From the NCBI GenBank assembly GCA_029891385.1, contig CM057230.1:32381402-32445401 (forward strand): 64,000 nucleotides of DNA. Reading direction: 5' to 3'. Shown piece by piece: positions 11,954 through 22,317 of this stretch (the stretch's first letter is position 1; each line of letters opens with the position of its first letter). The notes under the pieces were generated by a model that had not been told where the DNA came from, did no database searches, and saw only the letters and a list, made by a program, of their open reading frames with translations. The DNA is from Erythroxylum novogranatense. Lineage: Eukaryota > Streptophyta > Magnoliopsida > Malpighiales > Erythroxylaceae. The position numbers and the translations under genes are program-made.

Positions 11954-12026
11954 GCTCATATAAAAAAGATAATGCAAGTTGAAGAGGATGTTGGGAAGAT
12001 AACTTTGGCAATTCCTATTATAGTTT
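11954..12026 (+). pseudogene. Orphan exon of NC2-alpha/DRAP1
   Basis: A 73-bp segment encodes AHIKKIMQVEEDVGKITLAI followed by PIIV. This matches the start of the histone fold of NC2-alpha (DRAP1), a subunit of the NC2 repressor that holds TBP on promoters. It is flanked by good splice sites: TTTATCAG before and GTGAGTTG after, leaving one base of a split codon as this exon does in the family. The first exon (MRKKLD-like) and the following exons were not found within several hundred bases on either side. It is most likely a captured or degraded gene piece rather than a working gene. The upstream 300 bp looks like intron. Confidence 0.65.
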
Positions 12027-12879
12027 GTGAGTTGCTCTTTTGATCTTTGTTATAAGCATGCAGTTTGTGAAAACTTAAAAGTGACAATTTGTAAAACTTT
12101 GAATATGACTATAATTTCACATTTTGCAAGATTATAAGTGCAAGATTATGGTCCCTTGTAAGTGTTTTCCTAGTAACCATTTTTTTTTGTCTCAAAGGAA
12201 CACTTGATTATTAAAAATAACTTGTTCATAAAGTGTTTCCCTAGTAAATATCTTTTTTTGTCTCAAAGAGGCACTTGATTAATAACATTTTTATAAACAA
12301 TTAAATCTTCAAAGTCATGTCAAGTATTTCTCCAGTAATAAAAAATGAAAATCACCAAAGATACTATATATTTTTTAAATTGAGTAAAAGTCTGATATTA
12401 ATGCTATGTATGTAAAATTAAAATAAGACTTTCAATTGTTTTTAGACTAAACTTAGTAAGATGAGGGTTAATTCTCTTAAATATGAACCTAAAATTTAAA
12501 CCAAAGAGTTTTAAAACATGTTATGTTAAAGAAAATAACCTATGCAACTTGCTAATCCATTTAAAATTTGTTGTTCCTTTTTTTGTGGTGATAAAAACTA
12601 AATCCATGCACAAAACAGAATAATGTCAAAACCAACACAAGCAATCCAAATTACTAAAAACAATTCACCATATTTTTCAATTTTCGTGCATAAAACAACC
12701 AGGTCTTTATATTTCCCCTTTCCCCTAATATTAAAATTTGCATTATCCTCAATGTAACAGTTAAATGCAAAAAAAGGAATATCTAAGCAAAACAAACAAA
12801 TAAAATAGCAAAAATATGTTGATTTTTTTATGAAAATAAATAACTATATAATAAATAAATAAACTAAAGGGAAAAAAAA
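12027..12879. other. AT-rich spacer with a 71-bp duplication
   Basis: AGTGTTTTCCTAGTAA at 12161 and AGTGTTTCCCTAGTAA at 12232 start two like units of about 71 bp, each containing TTTTTTTGTCTCAAAG and CACTTGATTA. No gene is seen. Confidence 0.55.
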
Positions 12880-14180
12880 TTCAAATCTAACTTTTGACTT
12901 GGATTGCCTCCCAAGTAGTCCCTTTAGTTTATGTCGTTGGCTCGACGTCCTCCTCTGTTGTCAAGGTGTTTCTTTAGTACTTAGGATGGATTGAGCAGAC
13001 GATTTCCTAGATAACTGGGTTTCTACATTGCTTAGACTGGTGTAAATTGGTCCTATTTGAGTTTCTAAATGTTATAGACGTGCATCTGTCTTCTTTTGAT
13101 ATTCTACCCCCTGTGTGTGTACTTGTCCAAATTGGTTAGCTAATTGTTTTACCATATCTTCTAAGGATTGACCAATGGGTTTGTTTTAAGGTGAGTTAGA
13201 CATAGAAGGTCTTTTATTATTTTGGTTATTAACAAAATTAGGTGGGTTCATCCTAGGTCAATATCTAAAGTTCGGATGATCTTTTCAACCCTTATTATAA
13301 GTGTTTAAGAAAGGGTCATATTTCCTTGGTGTTTGTCCTAGATAACTACCCACAACATTTACATCTTGAACCTGCAAAGAAGTGCTTGCATCAATTGTAT
13401 GAGTAAAATCAATGTAAGTTCCATAAGCTCAAGCTTGGATACCACTGGCTACAAGTTTGGACATTAAAGTGGTCAAATGAGCTACTTGTTGAGAATTTTC
13501 CTTTAGTTGATCTTGAATGTCATTCACATTTATTTCATTAACCCTCCTAACTTGATTAATCTCATTTTTGTTCCAAATTGTTGTGAATTTTCTAACTTGT
13601 GCAGGAGTTTTATCAACTAATATCCGCCATTAGTTGCATTTGTTATGCTCCTATCATATGGTAAAAGCCTTCATAGAAATATTGGATTAATAATTGGTCA
13701 CAAATTTAATGATTGGGGCAACTAGCACACAATCTTTTAAATCTTTCCTAATATTTATATAATAACTCATTTATGTTTTTTCTAATTCCACATATTTCTT
13801 TCCTAATAGATAGATTTTTTTTAAAGAAAAGCTCTGTACAATTCCACCCGTGTATTTACAGATCTAGAAGGCAAATAATATAACCAATCTTTGGCAAAAT
13901 CATACGATGAAAGCGGAAAAGCATGTAATTTCACTTGTTCATCAATTCCTGCTTACCTCGTAGTAAAACAAACAACCTAAAATTTGTCTAAATGTCTATG
14001 AGGATCCTCACATGTACTTCCATAGAATTTAGTCAATAAATTTAAGAAACTTGAATTAAGCTTGAAAGGTATTTTCAAGATTGGGAAGACGATGCATAAA
14101 GGTTGATCTTCTAAGTTGGGCTTTGAAAGTTGCTTCAAGGTAGTTGCAACCATTTTATGCTTTCGTCTTCCTCTTCCAAT
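12880..14180 (-). pseudogene. Broken gag of an Athila/Tat-like Ty3 element
   Basis: Minus-strand translation gives gag-like pieces in shifting frames. In order from 14155 downwards they are FYGSTCEDPHRHLDKF, KLHAFPLSSYDFAKDWLYYL, a stretch around 13700 and NTYNKG with PNFRYWPRMN near 13300-13250. These follow the order of the Retrotrans_gag domain and C-terminal tail of Athila/Tat gag, a structural protein that packs the element RNA. Several stops and frame shifts show that the gene is dead. It follows directly on the primer-binding region at 14342-14358, as expected for this orientation. Polymerase genes that should come next (below 12880) were not seen. Confidence 0.7.
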
Positions 14181-14341
14181 TTGAGTTGTACGTTCGTTTC
14201 TTTTCTATCTATTAATTTCATAAAAATTGCCAACTATCTTTTTTAAAAAAAAAATAAAAGAATTGTTAGTTATGATTCAAAAATAGATAACATAATAAAC
14301 AAATAAACAAACAAACAAACAAACTAGGCAAATAAAACTTT

Positions 14342-14358
14342 CCCCGAAAATGGTGCGA
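14342..14358 (-). other. Primer-binding region of the Athila/Tat-like element
   Basis: On the minus strand CGCACCATTTTCGGGGA resembles the TGGCGCCGTTGCCGGGGA that follows the 5' LTR in Athila/Tat elements. It lies a few bases after an LTR end in TATCA (14364). Confidence 0.5.
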
Positions 14359-14363
14359 ATATT

Positions 14364-14513
14364 TGATACTTGTCGTTAGGCATACAAATTTAAATCCTTA
14401 TTTGTTTTCAATTTGTTAAACAATGTAGCATATGACAAATAAGAGTCAATCCCACAAGAAAAGTTAATTTACTAAATTAGTTCATTAATTTTAATACTTT
14501 CAAAATAAACAAT
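14364..14513 (-). repeat. Athila/Tat LTR, 3' piece, split by copia element 1
   Basis: This is the end of a minus-strand LTR (ends ...AAGTATCA). The rest continues at 24161 on the far side of the copia insertion. Confidence 0.55.
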
Positions 14514-16337
14514 TGTTAGAGTAGTGCCCTAAAGGCAATCGCTTTTAGCGCGTTTTGTACAAAATTGTGTACATTATTTATAAATAAATAAAGAAAGGCA
14601 TATTTCATTACGTTGCTGTTTATTATTTATGAACTGATATTGATCAATAAGCAAATTAATGAAGTCCATGATATATGACATAGCATGAAGGAAATTATGA
14701 TGTGATCATACTATTGAGATTCCTATCATGTGCAATTATGTCAGTATCTAAATTATCCCAAGTCATAGGATTACTAAGACTGGACATCGGTAATCCGGAG
14801 AGACTAGCACATCTCAAGCTCCTTGATTTGATCAAGCAGTGGATCTCAGAAACTGTAAATATGAGATATTTAGGGTTGAGATGTGGATGCTTACTAGAGG
14901 TAGTAAGTACATTGGTTGACCTGCTATGAGATCATCACATGGATGTACTATTCTAATGTCAGTGATAATCTCATCATAGCAATGGTGCAAGTATCCTTAG
15001 ACTTGAGGTGCTCAAGGATATCTTGGATACCGATTCTGTGCTTTGACTCCATTCCTTGTTGCCTCATAGAGGTCGCTTGTAGGGTGGTGCTTGGGTACAG
15101 TTTGAGGTATTCGAAGATAATTGAGCAGCCAATAGAGGATTCACCACTTCTGTGATAGCAGAAGTTGATACCCATGGCCTCTTGTCAGGGTCATTACTTG
15201 GAAATTTCTGATCAGAGTACATATGTCATGAAGAGTGTCTTCATTGACATATTAAGTATTAAGTAATGAGTCCCAGGACAAGAACTGAAATCACTTGGAC
15301 TAGATTTGACATAGTTAATCTAGTAAGAGTTGACACATTGCCCATACTCATAACCAAGTGGGGTATAACATGGTGTAAGGACGAATTGCATGGTAATTGT
15401 CTATGGAAAGGTTCGTGATATGGTCCATGATGAATATATGTTTATTCGTCAAACCAATTACTTTCCGGTCAATTGGGGGTCATGATGTGTTGCTAGATAC
15501 CGCTCATGACTTGCTTAGATTAAGTGTTGATCTAAGTGGCCAACATAACCGGGAACCTAATGGGTCACACGCATAAGAGTGTCTCGGAGAACTCGTAAAA
15601 TAGTTTTAGACAGAGATCCAATATATGGAGAGCAATCGGATTAAATGGATCCCGATAAGATCGAGATATGTCCCGATGAGATCGCGACATCGATATTGCT
15701 GAAAAACAGTTCCGGGGGTTTTTCCCATACCGGGACCCGGTAGGCCGGTAGGACCGACCCCAGTGTGACTGGACCACTTCAATATTTATATATATATGGT
15801 GTGTACGTGGATGGAGGAGATGGAGCTTTAGAAACTTCTTCTTTAATGCTTAGTCATCAAGCATTAAATGACAAAATAATGAAGATGAAAGATGATGATG
15901 CTCGTTGATGATGTATAAGAGGTTTAAAAACAAGTTTTAAACCTAAGTGCATAAGGGCTTCATCGTGGATTGATGAAAGAAGAAAGATAGGTTTGGAAAA
16001 CCTAAGAGAAAAGTGTTCTCTCCTTCTCCATCATCGATCTCTTCATCTCCTTCAAGCTTCTTCATCTCTTCCTCCATCGTTAGTCTCAAGCTCTCCAAGG
16101 ACAAAGGTAGGAGCTAGCACTCTTTACTTTGTTCTAGCTATTCCCGGGTCAAAGGGTTTGTTCCGGTTAGGTTCTCCGATCTCTGCGTGGATACCGTTAG
16201 AGACGGTCTCCTTTGGTCGTTTTGGTTTGACTTTGTTATATAGTCACATGGATCCTGGCTTTTGGGAAGGTTCCGGAACAAAAATTTTTGTTTTCCGCAC
16301 CGTGGGCATGTGATGCTCACACCAGGATTTTCCTACA
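14514..16337 (+). repeat. 5' LTR of copia element 1
   Basis: Starts TGTTAGAGTAGTGCCC and ends TTTTCCTACA. It is 1824 bp long. TATATATATA near 15787-15798 is the likely promoter TATA. It parallels 22318-24160 throughout. Confidence 0.95.
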
Positions 16338-16353
16338 GTGGTATCAGAGCCAC
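16338..16353 (+). other. Primer binding site, initiator tRNA-Met type
   Basis: GTGGTATCAGAGCCAC directly follows the LTR; TGGTATCAGAGC is the standard plant copia site complementary to initiator tRNA-Met. Confidence 0.95.
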
Positions 16354-17462
16354 TTGTATCGTATATAACGAAGAAACCATGACTAGGTCGGAGTTCCTTA
16401 TTGCTTGTGACGATGATGCATGTTAATTGAGTGTATTTCGAATTCAGTATAGAAATATAGTTTTTGAAATTTTCTTGCCCAGATATGTTCACAAGATGTT
16501 GTTTCATATGTCTGTGGAAGCTCGGGATTTATCAATGTGATTTGATATGGTTTTGCTAATTTATTCCCTAATGTTCTGGTTGCTGTCTTTGTGCACATTC
16601 CTTGAACAAGCATGCTTATAAATTCGAGAATTAATTGTAGAAAAATTGTTTTTCGGATTTTCTTTCACCTAAATATCTCTAAGATGTTTATTAATGTCTA
16701 TGAGAAAGGAAAAATGTTTTTGAGGTGATTTACTATTTATTTGAGAATTTATTGTGTGCTGCTGGGAATAACTGTGTTGAGGAACACAGATTCTACATTG
16801 GCTTAGTTGCTGAGGTTGAATGAGTTTTTGATGGAAATAAATCCTGAAAAAATTCATGGAGCATGTTGTGAACGTGTTGTAACCTCTCTAATTTTCTCAG
16901 AATTTATTGAAATTGTTTCAATGAGTTTTTCAAGCAAAAGGCAAAGCTTGGCAGTTTTGAGAAAGTTGCTGGAGCTGTTTTGTTTGAAATTAGAAATTGT
17001 GTAGATTTCAGTTCCAATGCCATGGATCGTTTTTAATGTGATTGAAAATGTGTTACATTGATGTTGCATGCTTGCCAAACTGATTATCTTGAAATTGGGT
17101 TTCCAAACAATTTTCGGATGCCAAATGTGTCTCATTAGCGTCTTGACAGTATATTCCCTTATCTTGATTGTTTTGGCCGTCACAAATTTTGTGATCAGTG
17201 CCGAAGTAGTCTTAATAAAGTGTAGACTACCTAGAGATACTTAGAGTGATAGTTTGATATTCGCAAAATTATTTAGAAATCTAAATGAATAAGAGTGTAT
17301 TCATCGATTTCAAGTTTTTCATGTATAGTTTGTCTATATATGGTAAGCAACAATGAAAGTGTTTCATTGGTACATCGAGGTAAAGTGTAATAGACTTGGT
17401 GTTGTGAATTTGAACTGCACGGATTGAGAAATTAGCCGATTAGATAGCAATTCCACACGGAT

Positions 17463-17634
17463 AAATCGACTTACACATGCACAAGTCGACTTCTGTGCAG
17501 CTGTAGACGTATAAGTCGACTTGCATAATGTTACAAGTCGACTTGTTCGTGCACAGTTACAAAGGTCGACTTACACTTGCTTAAGTCGACTTATACAGAG
17601 GCATAAGTCGACTTATACATACACAAGTCGACTT
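17463..17634. repeat. Eight spaced AAGTCGACTT palindromes
   Basis: Ten-base palindromes or one-base variants start at 17463, 17483, 17513, 17535, 17563, 17583, 17605 and 17625. The spacings are 20, 30, 22, 28, 20, 22 and 20 bp. The DNA between them is not repeated. Confidence 0.9.
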
Positions 17635-17837
17635 ACAACATGCATAGGTGGGATGATGGATGATTTTAGGTATAGATTCAATGTGATTGATGAATTGCCC
17701 TAAATCATTCCATATAGTCATGGTGACTATAATCCTATAGCTTGGAAAAGAAGTAGATGAGACCTGAAAACCCTCACACTTAATATGAAAACTCACGTCT
17801 TCCATTAATATGGGGAGAACCAGAGTTCTTATAGAGT

Positions 17838-18261
17838 TGGGTTGTTGGGTAAACCCAAGCTCACTCTATACGAATATGTTCGAATCATGAAAATAAGATT
17901 TTCAGATTAATAGGTCGGTTTTTACTAGAAGCGTTGATTTGTTGAGTAAACTCAAGGTCAACGTGGACAGAGGCGAAATTGGGTAGTGTACATCAGATGT
18001 ACACGCATCAAGAGTTGATAACTCAATGAGTGTGCATACATCACGAGTTGATAGCACTAGTTGATAGTTGCATCTATGAATCAAGTGGTATAACCGATAC
18101 CTACCGATAGATTTAAGGTGGCTTGTTGGGTAAACCCAAGGTCATTTTAGTAATGTCGGATATCTAAGATGCAATTGGTATGACCGATACCTACCGATTG
18201 ACCTAAGGTGGTTTGTTGGGTAAACCCAAGGTCATTGTTAGTAATTTTCGATATCGACCCA
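17838..18261. repeat. TTGGGT-AA-ACCCAA dyads and a 90-bp tandem repeat
   Basis: The dyad TTGGGTAAACCCAA (or TTGAGTAAACTCAA) occurs near 17842, 17942, 18126 and 18215. The last two lie in 90-bp units at 18082-18171 and 18172-18261 that also share CCGATACCTACCGAT. Confidence 0.85.
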
Positions 18262-18418
18262 CTAGGACATTTTGTCATAATGTTTTTTGGATTCGAACTG
18301 AGGGTTATGGATTCTTTGAAACTAGTGGAAGTCATATGCATGACATGCAAGTCCTTATGATCATGCATTTAATTCTATTCTAACATTCTTTCTCTCTTTC
18401 TCTTTAGGTTGATTGAAG

Positions 18419-19123
18419 ATGACTTCAAGTGTGAACTTGCGCCGCTTATGGACTCAAACAAATTAATCGGACCAAATTTTCTCGACACGAGAAATCGAGA
18501 ATTGTTCTCGATCCGAGTAATCGGATATGTCCTTGATGTTCCACTTCCGATCCACTGCTGTTGATGCTTCGATGAGGATCGAAAGTTTATCGAAGCATCT
18601 CAAAGACGGTGACATTGCAAACTCAGATTATGCTTGCCTCGATGTCACCAGAGCGCAGAAGCGGCGATGAGTCTATGGATGCTCATACCATAGTGTTTCA
18701 TCTTAGGGAGCTGTTTGATGAGCAAGCTCGGTCGAAAGATTCGAGACCTCGAGGTTACTCTTCACTACTAAGATGACTCGAGTTCATCTGCGCAGCAAGA
18801 TGATCAAGATGAATGGGTATATTGAGAGGTTGGTCGTCTTAGGTTTTGTCATGGATTATGAATTAAGTGTTGACTTAATTCTAGTTAGATTGTCTGATAG
18901 TTATTCACAGTTTGTGTTAAACTATCGGATGAATCAAATATCCACGACAATCCCTGAGTTGATCAATCTGCTCAAGACAACAGAGCAAGCTATCAAGAAG
19001 GATAGCAAGCAAGTGCTTATGGTGGACTCTTCTTCTGGTTCCAAGAAAAAAAAACTGAAGAAGAAGAGATCTAAGAAACCGAAAGGAAGTATAGCCAAGA
19101 AGAAACCAAAGAGATCGCACTAA
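18419..19123 (+). pseudogene. Copia 1 gag, broken
   Basis: Gag forms the particle that packages the element RNA. The N-terminal part (18419-18770) can be followed only by changing frame several times. The C-terminal part, 18773-19123, is open for 116 codons and carries the usual copia gag text MNGYIERL...LSVDLIL...TIPELINLLKTTEQAIKK, then a Lys-rich tail. A degraded zinc-knuckle segment follows at about 19124-19180. The frame breaks in the first part coincide with CG where related sequence has CTG or CAG. Confidence 0.8.
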
Positions 19124-19199
19124 AAGGAACTTGCTTCCATCAGGCAAGACCAGCTCTTGGAAGAGGAACTGTAAAGTCTATCTGGAGGAATCAAGCGTA

Positions 19200-20317
19200 A
19201 GAAGGCATCGATGCCTCGACTTCTTCGTGTATGTTTGTCATCGAGGTTAATACTGCTTCGATCATAACATATGGGTATTAGATACCGGTTGTCGCTCACA
19301 CATATGCAATGATATGCAGGTCTCGAGGACGATGAGCGACTCATGAAGGAGAACTAGACTGCGTGTGGGAAATGGAGCAAGAGTTCTTTGCATTAGCCGT
19401 AGGCACTTACTTTTGTCACTCCCCATTGGGCTTGTAATTAAATTGGATGAATGTTATTCGCACTGTATTAACAAAGAACATATTATGCATTTCTTGTTTA
19501 AATAGAGGTTTCCATTTGACTTTTAGTAACAATGGTTGTTCTATTAGTTTGAATGGAATGCTTTATGGTACTTGGTACATTATGCAATGGAATTTACATA
19601 TTAGATATGTCACATCCAATAATGAATGTCAATGACACGAAAAGACATAAACGAGATAATTTAAAATCAACTTACTTATGGCATTGTCGCCTTGGCCATA
19701 TAAATGAGAGACGCATAGCTAAGCTCCATAAGAGTGGAAGTTTAGGGTCATTTGATTATGAATCATATGACATATGCGAATCTTGTTTATTAGACAAGAT
19801 GACTAAGTTACCCTTTAAGGGAAAGGGTGAACGAGCGACTGGAGTATTAGACCTAATACATTCAGATGTATATGGTCCGATGTCCATCCATGCCAGAAGT
19901 GGTTGTCTATACTTCATCACCTTTATCGATGATTATTCTCGATATGGATACCTGTATCTGATGAGATACAAATCTGAAGCATTTGGAAAGTTCAAACAAT
20001 TCAGAAATGAAGTAGAAAACCAACTTGGAAAAAGTATCAAGACATTACGATCAAATCGTGGTGGGGAATACTTAGACCAAGAGTTTTTGGATTATCTCAG
20101 AGATAATGGGATTTTATCTCAATGGACTCCTCCTTACATACCACAGCATAATGGTGTGGCAGAAAGGAGAAATCGAACCTTGTTAGACATGGTACGATCA
20201 ATGATGGGCTTTGCAAAGTTACCAAAATCCTTTTGGGGGTATTCAATCGAGACAGCTGTTTACTTGCTAAACAGAGTTCCATCAAAGACAGTTGATGTTA
20301 CTCCATATGAGATATAG
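19200..20317 (+). pseudogene. Copia 1 protease and integrase, broken
   Basis: The aspartic protease active site WVLDTGCRSHICNDMQ is at 19272-19319, outside any long frame. Integrase is open from 19553 to 20317. It has the zinc-binding WHCRLGH...CESCLLDK part, then LIHSDVYGPM with the first catalytic Asp, RSNRGGEY where the second Asp should be, and NGVAERRNR with the catalytic Glu. The second catalytic residue is Asn (codon 20054-20056), so this integrase would be inactive even without the stop. The stop at 20315-20317 (TAG) stands where the family has Trp. Confidence 0.88.
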
Positions 20318-20344
20318 ACTAACAAAAGATCATATCTTACTCAT

Positions 20345-22300
20345 TTGAAAGTTTGGGGCTGTCTAGCTTATGTGAAGCGGACACAGTCAGATAAACTTGA
20401 TGCAAAATCTGACAAGTGTTTGTTCGTAGGATATCCTAAAGAAACAATGGGATATCAGTTTTACTTTGCTGAGGAACAAAAGGTGTTTGTTTCAAAGCAT
20501 GTTGTCTTTTTAGAGAAAGAGTTTCTTTTACAAGAAGACAGTGGGAGAAAAATAGAACTTGAAGAAGTTCAAGATACGCGAACAGACGCAGATCAACTGC
20601 CTGAACCTGAAACTGTGACTCATACAGATGAAGTAACAATTCAACCTTCTACAACACACGAAGTTCGTATGTCACGTAGGATACGCTCTGTTCCCGAGAG
20701 ATATGGATTTCTTGTGAATGAACAGAATGACGTATTGCTCATAGAAGATAATGAGCCTACCACCTATGAAGAGGTTCTGAACAGTTCAGAGTCTAAGAAA
20801 TGACTTCAAGCCATGAAAGCTGAAATGGATTCCATGTATGAAAACCAAGTATGGACTTTGGTTGGGGCACCCGAAGGAATCAAACCCATAGGGTGCAAAT
20901 GGGTTTTCAAAAAGAAAACTGATATGGATGGTAATGTAATTACGTATAAAGCAAGGCTTGTGGCTAAAGGTTTTCGTCAAAGACAAGGAGTTGACTACGA
21001 CGAGACTTTCAGCCCAGTAGCAATGCTTAAATCTATTAGGATACTCCTAGCCATTGCCACTCATTATGGTTATAAGATATGACAAATGGATGTGAAGACA
21101 ACTTTCCTAAATGGGAATCTAGCTAAGGATGTGTATATGACACAACCTGAGGGCTTCATTTCCTATGATGACGAAAAGGTATGTAAACTTCAGAAATCCA
21201 TCTATGGATTGAAACAAGCATCCAGGAGTTGGAACATCCGTTTTGATGAGGTAATCAAAGAGTTTGGTTTCTCACAAAATCCGGATGAATACTGTGTATA
21301 TAAGAAGGTTAGTGGGACCGCAATCGTATTCCTCAGGTTTGTATGTAGATGACATATTATCGCTAGGAAACGATGTCTCGATGCTACAATTAGTCAAGAT
21401 TTGGTTGTCCAAACAATTTTCATGAAAGACCTTGGTGAAGCAACTTATATCCTGGGATAAGGATCTATAGAGATAGATCAAAAGATTGCTTGGTCTTTCA
21501 CAATCAACGACATGACAAGATGCTAAAGAGGTTTAGCATGGAACAATCCAAGAGAGGTACCTTCCCATCATTCATGGGATAACACTCTCGAAATCTATGT
21601 GTCCTAAGACATAAGATGAGAGGATGCTCATGAATATGATCCCGTATGCATCTGCGGTTGGATCTATCATGTATGCAATGTTATGACGAGACCCGATCTA
21701 TCATATGCTCTAATTGTTACGAGCAGATACCAATCGGATCTGGTGAGGGTCATGGGTAGGTATCAAGAATATCCTCAAGTCTTTGCGAAGGACTAAGGAT
21801 GTTTTTGATATACGGGATGGAGATCTCGGTGAGCGGGTATACAGATGCCGTTTCAACTGATAAGGATGATTCCAAATCTCAATCAGGTTACATATTCACA
21901 TCGAATCGGGGCGATCGGTTGGAAGAGTTCCAAACAAGAGACGATCACGATTCAACGATCGAGGCGAGTACATTGCCGCTTGCAGACACAAAGAAAGAAG
22001 CGGTTTGGATCGAAGTTCATTATCGAACTTGGTGTGGTTCCTAAGATGATGGGCCCATACAATTGTATTGTGACAACAATGGGGCTATTCAGCAGCGAAG
22101 GAACCAAGGTCTCATCAACGATCCAAACACGCACTCTGCAGATATCACCGATCGGGGAGATTATTGGTCAAGGTGATGTGCGATAGAGAGAATTCTACAG
22201 AGCGAGAATATTATCGATCCGCTGACAAAGCCATTGTCACGTAAGAGTTTTGATTCTCATGTACTCGCTTTATGGTATTAGATATCAAGGCGATTGGCTT
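20345..22300 (+). pseudogene. Copia 1 reverse transcriptase and RNase H, broken
   Basis: The end of integrase and the linker are open at 20345-20803. The reverse transcriptase follows in pieces: 20813-21082 (KWVFKKKTD, YKARLVAKGF, DYDETFSPV), 21086-21352 (MDVKTTFLNG, QKSIYGLKQASRSW) and the catalytic LYVDDILSLG near 21340-21370, one frame away. RNase H remains are at 21799-22060 (GYTDAVSTDKDD, SKSQSGYIFTS). Stops at 20801-20803 and 21080-21082 are TGA at conserved Trp positions. After 21340 the frame changes often. Confidence 0.88.
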
Positions 22301-22317
22301 TAGGTCAAGTGGGAGAT

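Larger units (their letters stand above)
16354..18418 (+). other. Long untranslated leader of copia element 1
   Basis: About 2 kb between the primer site and gag with no protein-like frame. It contains two unusual repeat arrays (17463-17634 and 17838-18261). It ends with a pyrimidine tract and TTTAG, which resembles a splice acceptor, just before the gag ATG at 18419. Confidence 0.7.
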
